Shown here: one piece after another, positions 15,251-23,026 of the stretch
How the letters are laid out: every line of letters begins with the position of its first letter
Position numbering within the stretch: the stretch's first letter is position 1
NCBI GenBank assembly: GCA_028290465.1
Contig: JAQGJU010000049.1
Span: 1 to 33,026 of the forward strand
Reading direction: 5' to 3'
Origin: Xanthobacteraceae bacterium
GTDB taxonomy: Bacteria; Pseudomonadota; Alphaproteobacteria; Rhizobiales; Xanthobacteraceae
Length of the DNA stretch: 33,026 nt
Made by a program: the position numbers and the translations under genes
Notes under the pieces: generated by a model
Told to the model about the DNA's origin: nothing
Database searches by the model: none
The model's input: the letters and a program-made list of their open reading frames with translations, nothing else

Positions 15251-16181
15251 TCAAACGCTTGCCTTCGATACCTTTGATGGCAAGGTTTGCACGTTCCCCA
15301 TCGGATACGCCGAGAGCGGTGCGGTTGTTGTAACGGAAATCGAACTCCGCGAGATAACGGTGCAAGTGCTTCTCGCCGCAGTGTTGATAGACGCCCTTCA
15401 TGCCGCGCTTGAAGATCGAGAAGTAGCCTTCAACTGAATTGGTGGTGACGTCGCCACGGGCGTACTCTTTGGCGCTGTGATTGACTGTCTCATGCGCGGA
15501 GAATTCGGCGCCGACCTTAACGTAAAGCCGGCTTTCATCGGTATGGAGCCGAGTTTCACGGTCGATATTCTCGTTGACGATAGTTGCCACGCTCGCCGCG
15601 TCTGCGGTTGGCACATGGAATGAACGGACGCGGCCGCCGCGCTCGACAAGAGACACAATGGCGCGCTTGCCGGCGGGACCGCGGCCTTGTTTGCTGCCGC
15701 GCGCGAAGGGGCGGCCGCTAGTAGTTTTCGTCGGACGTTGCGCCTTAGGAACTTTGCCGAAGTAGGTTTCATCGGCTTCGACGATCTTGCCATCGCCGCC
15801 CATCGGGGGAAGCAAGCCGCCATTGCGCATTGCTTCACGAATGCGGTGGGCAAGGAACCAAGCGGACTTGTAAGTCACACCAAGCGTGCGGTGAAGCTGG
15901 TGGGCACTCATGCCCTTCTTGGACGAGGACATGAGGTAGAACGCCTGAAGCCAGACGTTCAACTTGATATGGCTACTTTCCATCACGGTCTTGGTCGTGA
16001 CGGTGAAGTCCTTGCGGCATTCCTTCGAGGAACAGCGCCAGACACCCGGCTTCTTGGTCGCGAACGCCTTATCGACCGTGCCGCAGTGCGGGCACACCGG
16101 CTCGCCCGCCCAACGAAGGGCTTCAAGATATTCGCGGGCCTTCGTGGGGTCTTGAAAGTGCGGGGCGTTCAAAGCGGACAT
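15231..16181 (-). CDS. IS1595-family transposase
   Basis: A 316-residue protein with the family's two domains. An N-terminal zinc ribbon has C30-x2-C33 and C50-x4-C55. A DDE-type catalytic domain follows, with D137 (EADETYFGK), D215 (HTDES) and the NSVEGYFSIFKRGMKG block (248-263) supplying the third polar residue and the downstream lysine. The start ATG at 16181 is preceded by CAGGAG; a longer frame to 16289 runs out through the inverted repeat and is rejected. Length and motifs look complete, and the intact ends suggest the copy may be active. Confidence 0.95.
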   Translation of the reverse strand: MSALNAPHFQDPTKAREYLEALRWAGEPVCPHCGTVDKAFATKKPGVWRCSSKECRKDFTVTTKTVMESSHIKLNVWLQAFYLMSSSKKGMSAHQLHRTLGVTYKSAWFLAHRIREAMRNGGLLPPMGGDGKIVEADETYFGKVPKAQRPTKTTSGRPFARGSKQGRGPAGKRAIVSLVERGGRVRSFHVPTADAASVATIVNENIDRETRLHTDESRLYVKVGAEFSAHETVNHSAKEYARGDVTTNSVEGYFSIFKRGMKGVYQHCGEKHLHRYLAEFDFRYNNRTALGVSDGERANLAIKGIEGKRLTYRLPH

Positions 16182-16201
16182 TTGCTTGCTCCTGTCCCTC
16201 C

Positions 16202-16230
16202 TTTCTAGATATCGGGGCTTGTGGTGTAAA
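16202..16230 (-). promoter_or_regulatory. Transposase promoter in the right inverted repeat
   Basis: On the minus strand TTTACA (16230-16225) lies inside the inverted repeat and TAGAAA (16207-16202) follows after 17 bp, about 20 bp before the transposase start. Both hexamers are moderate matches to consensus. Confidence 0.5.
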
Positions 16231-16243
16231 GTATATAATTGGG
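16221..16243 (-). repeat. Right terminal inverted repeat of the IS1595 element
   Basis: The reverse complement begins CCCAATTATATACTTT and ends ACACCAC, matching 13886-13908 with a single mismatch. Confidence 0.9.
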
Positions 16244-16251
16244 ATATATTT
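16244..16251. repeat. Target site duplication, right copy (ATATATTT)
   Basis: Direct copy of 13878-13885 lying exactly at the outer edge of the right inverted repeat. An extra CC follows, so the pre-insertion target reads GGATATATTTCC. Confidence 0.85.
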
Positions 16252-16406
16252 CCTTCTGACCGCCGTAGCAGACCAGCCACAGTGCCCAACCTAAAAGGCG
16301 CCGGCAGCCCGCCGGGGTTGATCTACCTTGCCAAAAATGACAGGAAGACCCCTGGGCGGACGAGCCCTTGCAACCATCAGAACCAGCACGGCAGCGGAGT
16401 TTAGGC

Positions 16407-16727
16407 GTGGAGGTTCTCGATTACGATCAATTGGTTGCCGAATTCGAGAGCAAGCTCGTCACCCAGCTGAGAAGCTTCGGCGCGGATGCGGCCGAATATC
16501 TTGAAATGTGGGTTCCGGATGAGAATCCGGTGAAAAGCATCCTTAATATGGTCGAAGCCGCCGAGGCCTATGGCCGTAGCGACATCGCGGTCCGGATCGG
16601 ACCAAACACGCTAACCGCCGACCAGTTGAAAGAGCTCGTCGCGCATATCGGCAAACTGGGACGGGCTGACGTGCGTCCCGACAACGGTCAGACCGTCATT
16701 ACGGTGACGGAAATCGGACAGCAATGA
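16407..16727 (+). CDS. Hypothetical protein, 106 residues
   Basis: The start is placed at GTG 16407 because a GGAG lies at 16396-16399 and the upstream stretch back to the ATG at 16368 is low-quality. The protein is soluble, acidic and mixed alpha/beta: a helical first half (YDQLVAEFESKLVTQLRSFG, then DENPVKSILNMVEAAEAYGR) and a strand-rich end (DIAVRIGPNTLT; GQTVITVTEIGQQ). No cysteines and no membrane segment. Its last bases overlap the next gene as ATGA, so the two are co-translated and probably act together. Not recognised as any family. Confidence 0.75.
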   Translation: MEVLDYDQLVAEFESKLVTQLRSFGADAAEYLEMWVPDENPVKSILNMVEAAEAYGRSDIAVRIGPNTLTADQLKELVAHIGKLGRADVRPDNGQTVITVTEIGQQ

Positions 16728-17440
16728 TCGAAGTCACGGAAGCCACGAACGTGCAGGACGGTTCCGTTTCGGAACTGCGCGGAGATGCGCCCGCCCCGGA
16801 AATGACCTTCATCGCCGACGAAGGCGGAACCACGCTGTCCATCACCATCGATACCGGCCGGCGTCAGATCGTTCGCGCCGCGAGCCATTCCGGCAGCGCG
16901 GATCCGCGCACGATCCAGGTGCTCGATCAGTTCTGCCTGATCATCGCCGGACGTCCGTTGCAGGAAGCCGCGGATCACGGCGCGATCTATGCCGCATCGG
17001 CGTTGCCCGATCTTTGCGCGCCGATTTCGGGGATTCGCACACCGCGCAATGCCGGTCCGGAATTCGCGCTGGCGGAACATCTGGTGCGCAATATCCATGC
17101 CCAAGCGCTTAAGCATTTCAACGTAGGGCATCGCGACAACGCTTGGTATATGCGTGCGTCTACGGACTGGCTGGCCAAAAATGAAGCCGAACAGGCAACC
17201 GTGTTGAAGCCGATTATCGCTGATTTCTTGAGCAAAAACGGGCTCACGGAAAGCGATATCTGGATCAGCGGCATCGACCGCGGAACCCGGGTCACCATTG
17301 CGTTCAGCGAGGGCATCTCCTATTCTTTGAAGCCCAAGCTGATGATGATGATCGAACAGCGGCTTCGCGAGGAAACTGGCGATCCGTTCGAGTTATTCAT
17401 GGAAGAAGTGAAGGACGCCAATAAGCTTCGGCGTCTGTGA
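16724..17440 (+). CDS. Hypothetical protein, 238 residues, with a weak IscU/NifU-like segment
   Basis: A soluble protein in two parts. Residues 30-95 contain LSITIDTGRRQIVRAASHSG, then IIAGRPLQEAADHG, a pattern that faintly recalls NifU/IscU scaffold domains, with cysteines only at 71 and 98 rather than the three scaffold cysteines. Residues 150-238 are a second alpha/beta unit ending in helices (KLMMMIEQRLREETGDPFEL and EEVKDANKLRRL). It overlaps the 106-residue gene by 4 bp and lies 25 bp before a radical SAM gene, so a partner role for that enzyme (substrate carrier, cluster delivery or complex subunit) is a reasonable inference. No firm family assignment. Confidence 0.75.
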   Translation: MIEVTEATNVQDGSVSELRGDAPAPEMTFIADEGGTTLSITIDTGRRQIVRAASHSGSADPRTIQVLDQFCLIIAGRPLQEAADHGAIYAASALPDLCAPISGIRTPRNAGPEFALAEHLVRNIHAQALKHFNVGHRDNAWYMRASTDWLAKNEAEQATVLKPIIADFLSKNGLTESDIWISGIDRGTRVTIAFSEGISYSLKPKLMMMIEQRLREETGDPFELFMEEVKDANKLRRL

Positions 17441-17465
17441 TGCGGAGGGCCTGACCATTACTGGG

Positions 17466-18581
17466 ATGACCGATCATACCGATCTGATCCTCGACGGGAC
17501 CAAGATCGCCTGGCATCAGGACCGCATCCGCGCTTGGGAGCGCGGCGAACGCATCGCACCGATCACCATCGATATGGCGCTGACGCGCGCCTGCAACTAC
17601 GCGTGCCATTATTGCTACGCGATGTTGCAGGAGAACGACCGCAAGGTCATCAATAAGGACGTCATCTTCAACTTCCTCGACGACTGCGCCGATATCGGCG
17701 TGAAGGGCATCTCGTTTGTGTCCGACGGCGAAAGCACCATTTCGCCCGTGTTCGTCGATGCGACGCGGCACGGCAGCGAGCTCGGGATGTCGATGGCGGT
17801 CGGCACCAATGGCTTCGTTCTGAACCGGCGCAAGCTGGAAGAAGTGCTGCCGCATCTCACCTATCTGCGCATCAACATCTCGGCCGGGGAGCGTGGACGC
17901 TACGCAGAGATCATGGGCGTCAAGGAAGCCTGGTTCGACCGCGTCTGTCAGAACATCCGCGACATGGTCGAGATCAAGAAGCAGCAGAACCTCAATGTCA
18001 CCATCGGCCTGCAGATGGTGCTGATGCCGCAATACGAAGACCAGATCATGCCGCTCGCGTTGCTCGGCAAGGAGCTGCGCCCGGACTATCTGGTGATCAA
18101 GCACTGCTCCGACAACGAAGACGGCGATCTCGGCGTCAATTACGGCGGCTATTCGCGGCTGTACGACACGCTGCACGCGGCCGAAGCGCTGTCGGACGAG
18201 AGCTACAAGGTCCAGGTGAAGTGGTCGAAGATCGAGGCCGAGGGCAAGCGCACCTATCAGCGCTGCTACGGCGCGCCGTTCATGATCCAGATCTCCGGCT
18301 CGGGCCTCGTCGCGCCGTGCGGCATGCTGTTCAATGAGCGCTACAAGAAATTCCATATCGGCAATATCGTCGATGAGCGCTTCGGCGATATGTGGCGCTC
18401 GGACCGGTACTGGGAAGTGATGAACTACATCGCCGGCCCCAGCTTCAACGCCCAGCGCATGTGCGGTTCACTGTGCCTGCAGCACGGTGTGAACCAAGCG
18501 CTGGACAGCTATATGAAGGGACAGACCGTATTGCCGGATCTGACCGGCCAACAGCCGCCGATGCATCTCAACTTCGTCTGA
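17466..18581 (+). CDS. Radical SAM enzyme with SPASM/twitch-like C-terminal cysteines
   Basis: A 371-residue protein. The 4Fe-4S/S-adenosylmethionine site is C43-x3-C47-x2-C50 in ACNYACHYCY, and a GISFVSDGES stretch (81-90) fits the SAM-binding 'GGE' position. A C-terminal auxiliary-cluster region has C267, C285, C333 and C337 (RCYGAPF; VAPCGMLFN; RMCGSLCLQH). Radical SAM proteins of this type modify peptides, or dehydrogenate, dehydrate or epimerise sugars and alcohols. The neighbours are two unknown proteins upstream and a glycosyltransferase downstream, so a carbohydrate substrate is favoured, but a small peptide cannot be excluded. No precursor-peptide gene was noticed alongside. Confidence 0.9.
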   Translation: MTDHTDLILDGTKIAWHQDRIRAWERGERIAPITIDMALTRACNYACHYCYAMLQENDRKVINKDVIFNFLDDCADIGVKGISFVSDGESTISPVFVDATRHGSELGMSMAVGTNGFVLNRRKLEEVLPHLTYLRINISAGERGRYAEIMGVKEAWFDRVCQNIRDMVEIKKQQNLNVTIGLQMVLMPQYEDQIMPLALLGKELRPDYLVIKHCSDNEDGDLGVNYGGYSRLYDTLHAAEALSDESYKVQVKWSKIEAEGKRTYQRCYGAPFMIQISGSGLVAPCGMLFNERYKKFHIGNIVDERFGDMWRSDRYWEVMNYIAGPSFNAQRMCGSLCLQHGVNQALDSYMKGQTVLPDLTGQQPPMHLNFV

Positions 18582-18657
18582 CGCACGTCTCTATGACGGG
18601 GCGCGGCTTACCTGTTTGTCTGATGGTTTTGTAACGGCGTAGACGGGGAGAGCTGCA

Positions 18658-19440
18658 TTGTCGGGGGGTGAAGTTGCCGGCGCCGCCGCGGGGCAGACTG
18701 CTTTCGTCTCGATGGCGGACACTGGATCGGACAATGTCGGATCGAACAAAGCCGTGACAGAGCCGCGGTCCGTCACCTTCGTGATGCCGGCTCTGAACGA
18801 AGAAGCCAATCTGGCGCATGCCGTTTCCGAATTGATCCCGGCGACCGGCGGCCTCGACGATTATGAGATCGTGATCGTCAATGACGGCAGCACCGACCGT
18901 ACCGGCGAAATCGCCGAAGGTCTGGCCCGCGAAAACCCCCGTGTTCGGGTGGTGCACAATCCACGCAATATGGGATTTGGCGGCGCCTACAAGGTCGGCG
19001 TCACCCATGCGCGGATGCCCTATGTGATCATGGTGCCGGGCGACAGCAATCACCCGCCCGACGGGGTCACGCCGATCCTGGATCTGATCGGCCAAGCCGA
19101 TATCGTGGTGCCGTATGTCTCCAATCCGCAGGTGCGCGGTCTGAAACGGATGATCATTTCGGCGGCCTACACCAAGCTGCTGAACTTCCTGTTCCGGCTC
19201 AACCTGCCCTATTACAACGGTCTGGTGCTGCATCGTACCGAACTGCTGCGCACCATTACCATCGAGACTAACGGCTATTCGTATCAGTCCGAAGCGCTGA
19301 TCAAGCTGTTGCGGCGTGGCGCCACCACGGTGACGGTCGCGGTGCCGCTCGCCCATAGCGATCCGAACACCCGCGCCTTCAAACTCAAGAACATCCTGCG
19401 GGTCGGCAATACGATCTGGCGCCTGATCTGGGCACGCTAG
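18658..19440 (+). CDS. Family 2 glycosyltransferase (DPM1/WcaA-like)
   Basis: A 260-residue GT-A fold transferase. VTFVMPALNEE (39-49) opens the domain, NDGSTD (75-80) binds the nucleotide, and GDSN (128-131) takes the DxD metal position. No TM helices follow, so it is the short cytoplasmic form acting at the inner face of the membrane. The start is TTG at 18658 with a strong GGGGAG site 7 bases upstream; ATG at 18712 would remove a low-complexity leader and is an alternative. It is 76 bp after the radical SAM gene on the same strand and converges with the nonulosonic acid operon. Confidence 0.9.
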   Translation: MSGGEVAGAAAGQTAFVSMADTGSDNVGSNKAVTEPRSVTFVMPALNEEANLAHAVSELIPATGGLDDYEIVIVNDGSTDRTGEIAEGLARENPRVRVVHNPRNMGFGGAYKVGVTHARMPYVIMVPGDSNHPPDGVTPILDLIGQADIVVPYVSNPQVRGLKRMIISAAYTKLLNFLFRLNLPYYNGLVLHRTELLRTITIETNGYSYQSEALIKLLRRGATTVTVAVPLAHSDPNTRAFKLKNILRVGNTIWRLIWAR

Positions 19441-19471
19441 TTAGCGGTACGACAGTAACGACGAGCTGCGC

Positions 19472-20986
19472 CTACCAGACGCTCAGTCCGCCATCGACCA
19501 CCAGGGTCTGCCCGGTGAGATAACTCGCCTCGTCGCTGGCCAGATAGATCAGCGCGCCGACCATCTCGTCGGCATTCGCCATACGGCCGAGCGGCACGCG
19601 CGCGCTGTATTTCTGCGAGAACGTCTCGTTCTGCCCGCTCTCGACCCCGCCCGGCACCAGCGTATTGACCCGCACATTGGCCTGCCCCCACGCGGCGGCC
19701 AGATGACGGGTAAGCCCGATCACGCCGGCCTTCGAGGCGGAATACACCGGCGGCGTATTGATCTGCCGGCCGAGATAGAATGATCCGTCATAGATGCGCT
19801 GGTCGGCGCCGAGCATCCCGTAGATCGAGGCGGTCTGCACGATCGAGCCTCGCCGCCGCGCCACCATGCGCTTGCCTATCTCCTGCGCGACCAGGAACAT
19901 GCCATCGAGATTGACCGACATGATCTCGCGCCACACCGCAAGATCGTAATCCTCGATCGGCGCGAAGAAGGCCTCAAGGCTCTTGCCCTTGGTGGCAGCG
20001 TTGTTGTGCAGAATATCGATCGGCCCTAGTTCGGCCTCGATACGCTCGACCGCCGCGCGCAACGATGCCGGATCGGTGATGTCGCAGGCGACACCGATGG
20101 CACGCGCGCCGGTCTGGCCGCGCACCTCTTCGGCGAGGGCCTCCACGGCGCCTTGATCGAGATCTATGACGGCGACTGCCGCGCCCTGCCCGGCCAGCCC
20201 GCGGACGAAATGCGGACCGAGAATGCCGGCGCCGCCGGTGACAGCGGCGACCTTGCCGCTCAGGTCGAAGCGCCGCCGCGCCGACGGCAGGGCGCCCGCG
20301 CGGCGCATCAGCATCTCGACAATGTCAAAGTCGAGCGTGCTGTCGATATCGAGAGAGCGCTCCGCCGGCATCTCGAACAGACGGGTGTCGGGATAGAACA
20401 CGCGCGGATCGGCGCGGAAACGCGCGGCGTTCCACGCATAGATCGACGCGTTCATGTCGTAGGTCGCGGGCGCGTCCTGCCGACGGACGACGTCGGAAGG
20501 CGGCGTCTTCGCAAGACCTACTGACCCGTCTTGCGCGGTCTCGACCAGATTGAAATAGGGCGAACGATGCGACGCCGCGCCAGTGATCACCGACGCTACG
20601 CCGCTTTCCTCCAACAGCCGCACCGCGCCGCGAATGTCGTCCGGAATGCGCAGCGGCGAAGTCGCATCGAGATCGACCTGCGTGTCGTAGGTCACGCCAT
20701 GGCGTGCCTCGACGGTCGCCAGCGCGTGGCGGATCGCCGGCACCTTGGCGGCGGTGTCGGTCGCCATGTCGGCCGGGCGCTCGACCACATCGTCAACGCC
20801 GCTCGCTTGCGCCAATGCCAGAATGTCGGCCGAGTCCGACGACACGGCGATGCGCTCGAACAGTCCGCTCGCCCGCGCGTGTTCGATCGAATGGACCAGC
20901 AGCGGCTTGCCGGCGATCGGCCGCAGGTTCTTGTTCGGCACGCCCTTCGAACCGCCGCGGGCGCAGATCGTGCAGAGCCGTTTCAT
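19472..20986 (-). CDS. Fused CMP-nonulosonate cytidylyltransferase and SDR oxidoreductase (PtmB-PtmA fusion)
   Basis: A 504-residue protein joining two enzymes that are separate in Campylobacter. Residues 1-232 are an acylneuraminate cytidylyltransferase: ARGGSKGVPNKN (9-20) binds CTP, with DLDATSPLR (105-113) and DIDSTLDFD (213-221) typical of CMP-Leg/CMP-Neu synthetases. Residues 240-504 are a classical SDR: TGGAGILG (250-257) and the catalytic Y415-x3-K419, followed by a VNTLVPGGV stretch. The linker is only about ten residues (GALPSARRRF). It is the last gene of the operon and overlaps the oxidoreductase gene by 4 bp. The first domain activates the nonulosonic acid with CMP; the SDR would, by analogy with PtmA, act early in precursor formation. 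Confidence 0.9.
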   Translation of the reverse strand: MKRLCTICARGGSKGVPNKNLRPIAGKPLLVHSIEHARASGLFERIAVSSDSADILALAQASGVDDVVERPADMATDTAAKVPAIRHALATVEARHGVTYDTQVDLDATSPLRIPDDIRGAVRLLEESGVASVITGAASHRSPYFNLVETAQDGSVGLAKTPPSDVVRRQDAPATYDMNASIYAWNAARFRADPRVFYPDTRLFEMPAERSLDIDSTLDFDIVEMLMRRAGALPSARRRFDLSGKVAAVTGGAGILGPHFVRGLAGQGAAVAVIDLDQGAVEALAEEVRGQTGARAIGVACDITDPASLRAAVERIEAELGPIDILHNNAATKGKSLEAFFAPIEDYDLAVWREIMSVNLDGMFLVAQEIGKRMVARRRGSIVQTASIYGMLGADQRIYDGSFYLGRQINTPPVYSASKAGVIGLTRHLAAAWGQANVRVNTLVPGGVESGQNETFSQKYSARVPLGRMANADEMVGALIYLASDEASYLTGQTLVVDGGLSVW

Positions 20987-21909
20987 CGTGACACCCGCTC
21001 AATGAAGCGCCGCTCTTGCGCGGACCGTTCGACCGCCGCGATCAAGTCCACCACATCAAGCCCCTGCTGCAACGTGCACACATCGCCTGTTTCCTCGATC
21101 ATAGCCCGGTGCATTGTCCGATAGCTGTCGTCGCGAACGGCTTCGACAGTTCGTACTGTGCCACCTAACGTGACCGTACCCGAGACCAGATCGGCATGGA
21201 ATGTCTCGCTATCGGCCTGTACCGTGATGCTGCGGCGGCCGACGCGGTCGAGGCAGTTCATATGAATGGTCACGACCGGGCAACGTTCGCAGGACAGCAG
21301 TAGGCCCCAGCCATCGTCGGCATCGACGGTGACGGAGCCGAGCCGTCCGCCCAGCGCCGCGACCGTTGTCCACGGACCCAGCAGCCAGGTCGCCAGATCG
21401 AGCTCATGGCTCAGATCGCGCAGCGCTCCGCCGCCGGCAGCCCGTGATGCGGAATACGTTTTCGCGACGTCCCGCGTCGGGCGCCAGTCGCCGAGCCATT
21501 GGCCAACATGAAAGTCAGCCATCTGAATTTCGCGACCGGCCAGCGCTTCACGTAGCGCGATCACCGCCGGATGGAAGCGCAGATTGTAACCCACGCCGGC
21601 GCTGCGAAACCCATGTGCCGGCAGCGGCTCTGGCGTTGCGAATAGCGGCTTCTCGACCAGCACGCGTCCGGCGAAGCCGCGCGCGGCGAGCGCGGCAAGC
21701 GTCTCGTGATGCCGGGCGGTTTCATCCGCCACGACGGCGTAGTCGAAAGGTCCGGCCGCCAAGGCCTCTGTGAGCGTGCGATAGGCCGGGCGTCCTTCGG
21801 CCGCGCCGCGCCGGCTGACCACTGTTGCGGCAACGCCAAGCTGCTCCAGCACGCCGGCATGGCGCGCGCCGATCGACCCGAAGCCTATCACGAGCGCCCG
21901 CATGCTCAT
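20983..21909 (-). CDS. Gfo/Idh/MocA-family oxidoreductase (PtmF-like)
   Basis: A 308-residue NAD(P)-dependent oxidoreductase. The Rossmann motif GFGSIGARH is at 9-17 and the family EKP motif at 86-88; the C-terminal half holds a long beta-sheet region. The start at 21909 overlaps the upstream stop as ATGA; a second ATG two codons on (21903) is equally possible. In Campylobacter legionaminic acid clusters a similar gene, ptmF, sits with ptmA and ptmE and acts in supply of the GDP-glucosamine precursor. The same trio is contiguous here, which supports the assignment; substrate is inferred from context. Confidence 0.85.
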   Translation of the reverse strand: MSMRALVIGFGSIGARHAGVLEQLGVAATVVSRRGAAEGRPAYRTLTEALAAGPFDYAVVADETARHHETLAALAARGFAGRVLVEKPLFATPEPLPAHGFRSAGVGYNLRFHPAVIALREALAGREIQMADFHVGQWLGDWRPTRDVAKTYSASRAAGGGALRDLSHELDLATWLLGPWTTVAALGGRLGSVTVDADDGWGLLLSCERCPVVTIHMNCLDRVGRRSITVQADSETFHADLVSGTVTLGGTVRTVEAVRDDSYRTMHRAMIEETGDVCTLQQGLDVVDLIAAVERSAQERRFIERVSR

Positions 21910-23006
21910 TTGAACAGATGGATGTCGTCGCGGGCGCGCTGCAGATCCTCGATATGGCCGATATCCAGCCAATAATCCTGCAGCACATAGACCGCGGGCT
22001 TTCCGATGTTCTGCATCACATTCGCGAACAGCGCTGGCATGTCGACCGCGCCATCCGCCGGCAGATGATCGAGAGCTTCGGGCGACAGCACATAGATGCC
22101 GGCATTGACGAATTCGGCGCGGGTCGGCTTCTCTTCCAGGCTGACCAGCCGGCCGTCGGCCATCTGCACCACGCCATAGGGCACGCGCCATTCATAGCTG
22201 CGCACGCACATGGTCGCGGCGACGCCCTCGTCGCGATGAAACTGGACCAGCCGACGCGCGTCGATGTTGGTCAAAATATCGCCGTTCATCACCAGCACGG
22301 GCGCCTTGGGCCGTTCCGGCAGCAGGCGCAACGCTCCGGCGGTGCCGAGCTTCTCGGCTTCGTCCTCCTGCAAATAGTCGATGTCGACGCCGAGATGCTG
22401 ACCTTGAGCAAAATGATCGCGGAACATGTCCGCCTTGTAGTTGATCGACACGAAGAAACGTCCGAAGCCCTGCCTAGCCAAATTTGAGATCGTGATCTCC
22501 AGCAGCGGACGGCCACCGATCGGCAATAGCGGCTTCGGCGTTGCTTCGGTGAGCGGCCGCAACCGGCTGCCGAGCCCGCCGGCCATCAGCACCACGATGG
22601 TGTCCTCGCGCTCGGTGCGCAGCGCTTCGTCGAGCGTGATGAGGTCGACCACCCGCCGCTCGCTGTCGAGGACCGGGAGTTGATGGAGGGCCCGGCTCTT
22701 CATCAAGGCAATCGCGGCGTCGCGCGTCGTGCCTTGCGCGACCGTCGTCGGATTGGAATTCATCACCGTTGACACCGGCGCATCGAGGCCGATGCCGCGC
22801 AGGATCGCCCGGCGCACGTCGCCATCGGTCACCGCACCGATCAGCCGGCCGTCGCCGTCGACCACCAGCACGATCTGGGCGGCCCCTTTCTCGATTCGCT
22901 GCATAGTTTGCAGGAGCGGAGTGTCAGGGGGGATCAATAGGCCGTTTATCATTCGCATGGGATGCAATCGAATCGTCTGTTGTATGTCGACATGACGCGA
23001 CGCCAT
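21906..23006 (-). CDS. ptmE: CBS-domain sugar-1-phosphate nucleotidyltransferase (PtmE-like guanylyltransferase)
   Basis: A 366-residue protein with a tandem CBS pair at about 20-132 (IVLVVDGDGRLIGAVTDGDV repeats) followed by a nucleotidyltransferase at 135-360. The latter shows GGLGSRLRPLTEATPKPL (143-160), the metal-binding NGD (241-243), and a final DIG (348-350). In Campylobacter PtmE transfers GMP to glucosamine-1-phosphate at the start of the legionaminic route. CBS pairs usually bind adenine nucleotides, so feedback by nucleotide is possible. Alternative starts lie at 22958 and 22952. Sugar and nucleotide specificity are inferred from the operon. Confidence 0.85.
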   Translation of the reverse strand: MASRHVDIQQTIRLHPMRMINGLLIPPDTPLLQTMQRIEKGAAQIVLVVDGDGRLIGAVTDGDVRRAILRGIGLDAPVSTVMNSNPTTVAQGTTRDAAIALMKSRALHQLPVLDSERRVVDLITLDEALRTEREDTIVVLMAGGLGSRLRPLTEATPKPLLPIGGRPLLEITISNLARQGFGRFFVSINYKADMFRDHFAQGQHLGVDIDYLQEDEAEKLGTAGALRLLPERPKAPVLVMNGDILTNIDARRLVQFHRDEGVAATMCVRSYEWRVPYGVVQMADGRLVSLEEKPTRAEFVNAGIYVLSPEALDHLPADGAVDMPALFANVMQNIGKPAVYVLQDYWLDIGHIEDLQRARDDIHLFK

Positions 23007-23026
23007 ACTGGCTTGCCGCGCAGCCG

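Larger units (their letters stand above)
13886..16243 (-). mobile_element. IS1595-family insertion sequence with passenger ORFs (2358 bp)
   Basis: Bounded by 23-bp terminal inverted repeats (13886-13908 and 16221-16243, 22 of 23 identical) and flanked by an 8-bp direct duplication, so both ends are intact. The transposase lies at the right end reading leftward. At about 2.36 kb it is over twice the size needed for the transposase alone; the remaining 1.3 kb holds small ORFs on both strands. Passenger genes are known in some IS1595-family groups. Base composition of the left half is visibly more AT-rich than its neighbours. It has inserted between the second aminotransferase and the unknown gene at 16407. 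Confidence 0.9.

Noticed and set aside
17397-18356. 319-residue minus-strand frame opposite the radical SAM gene
   Set aside because: Shadow of a gene with intact SAM-site and auxiliary cysteines.
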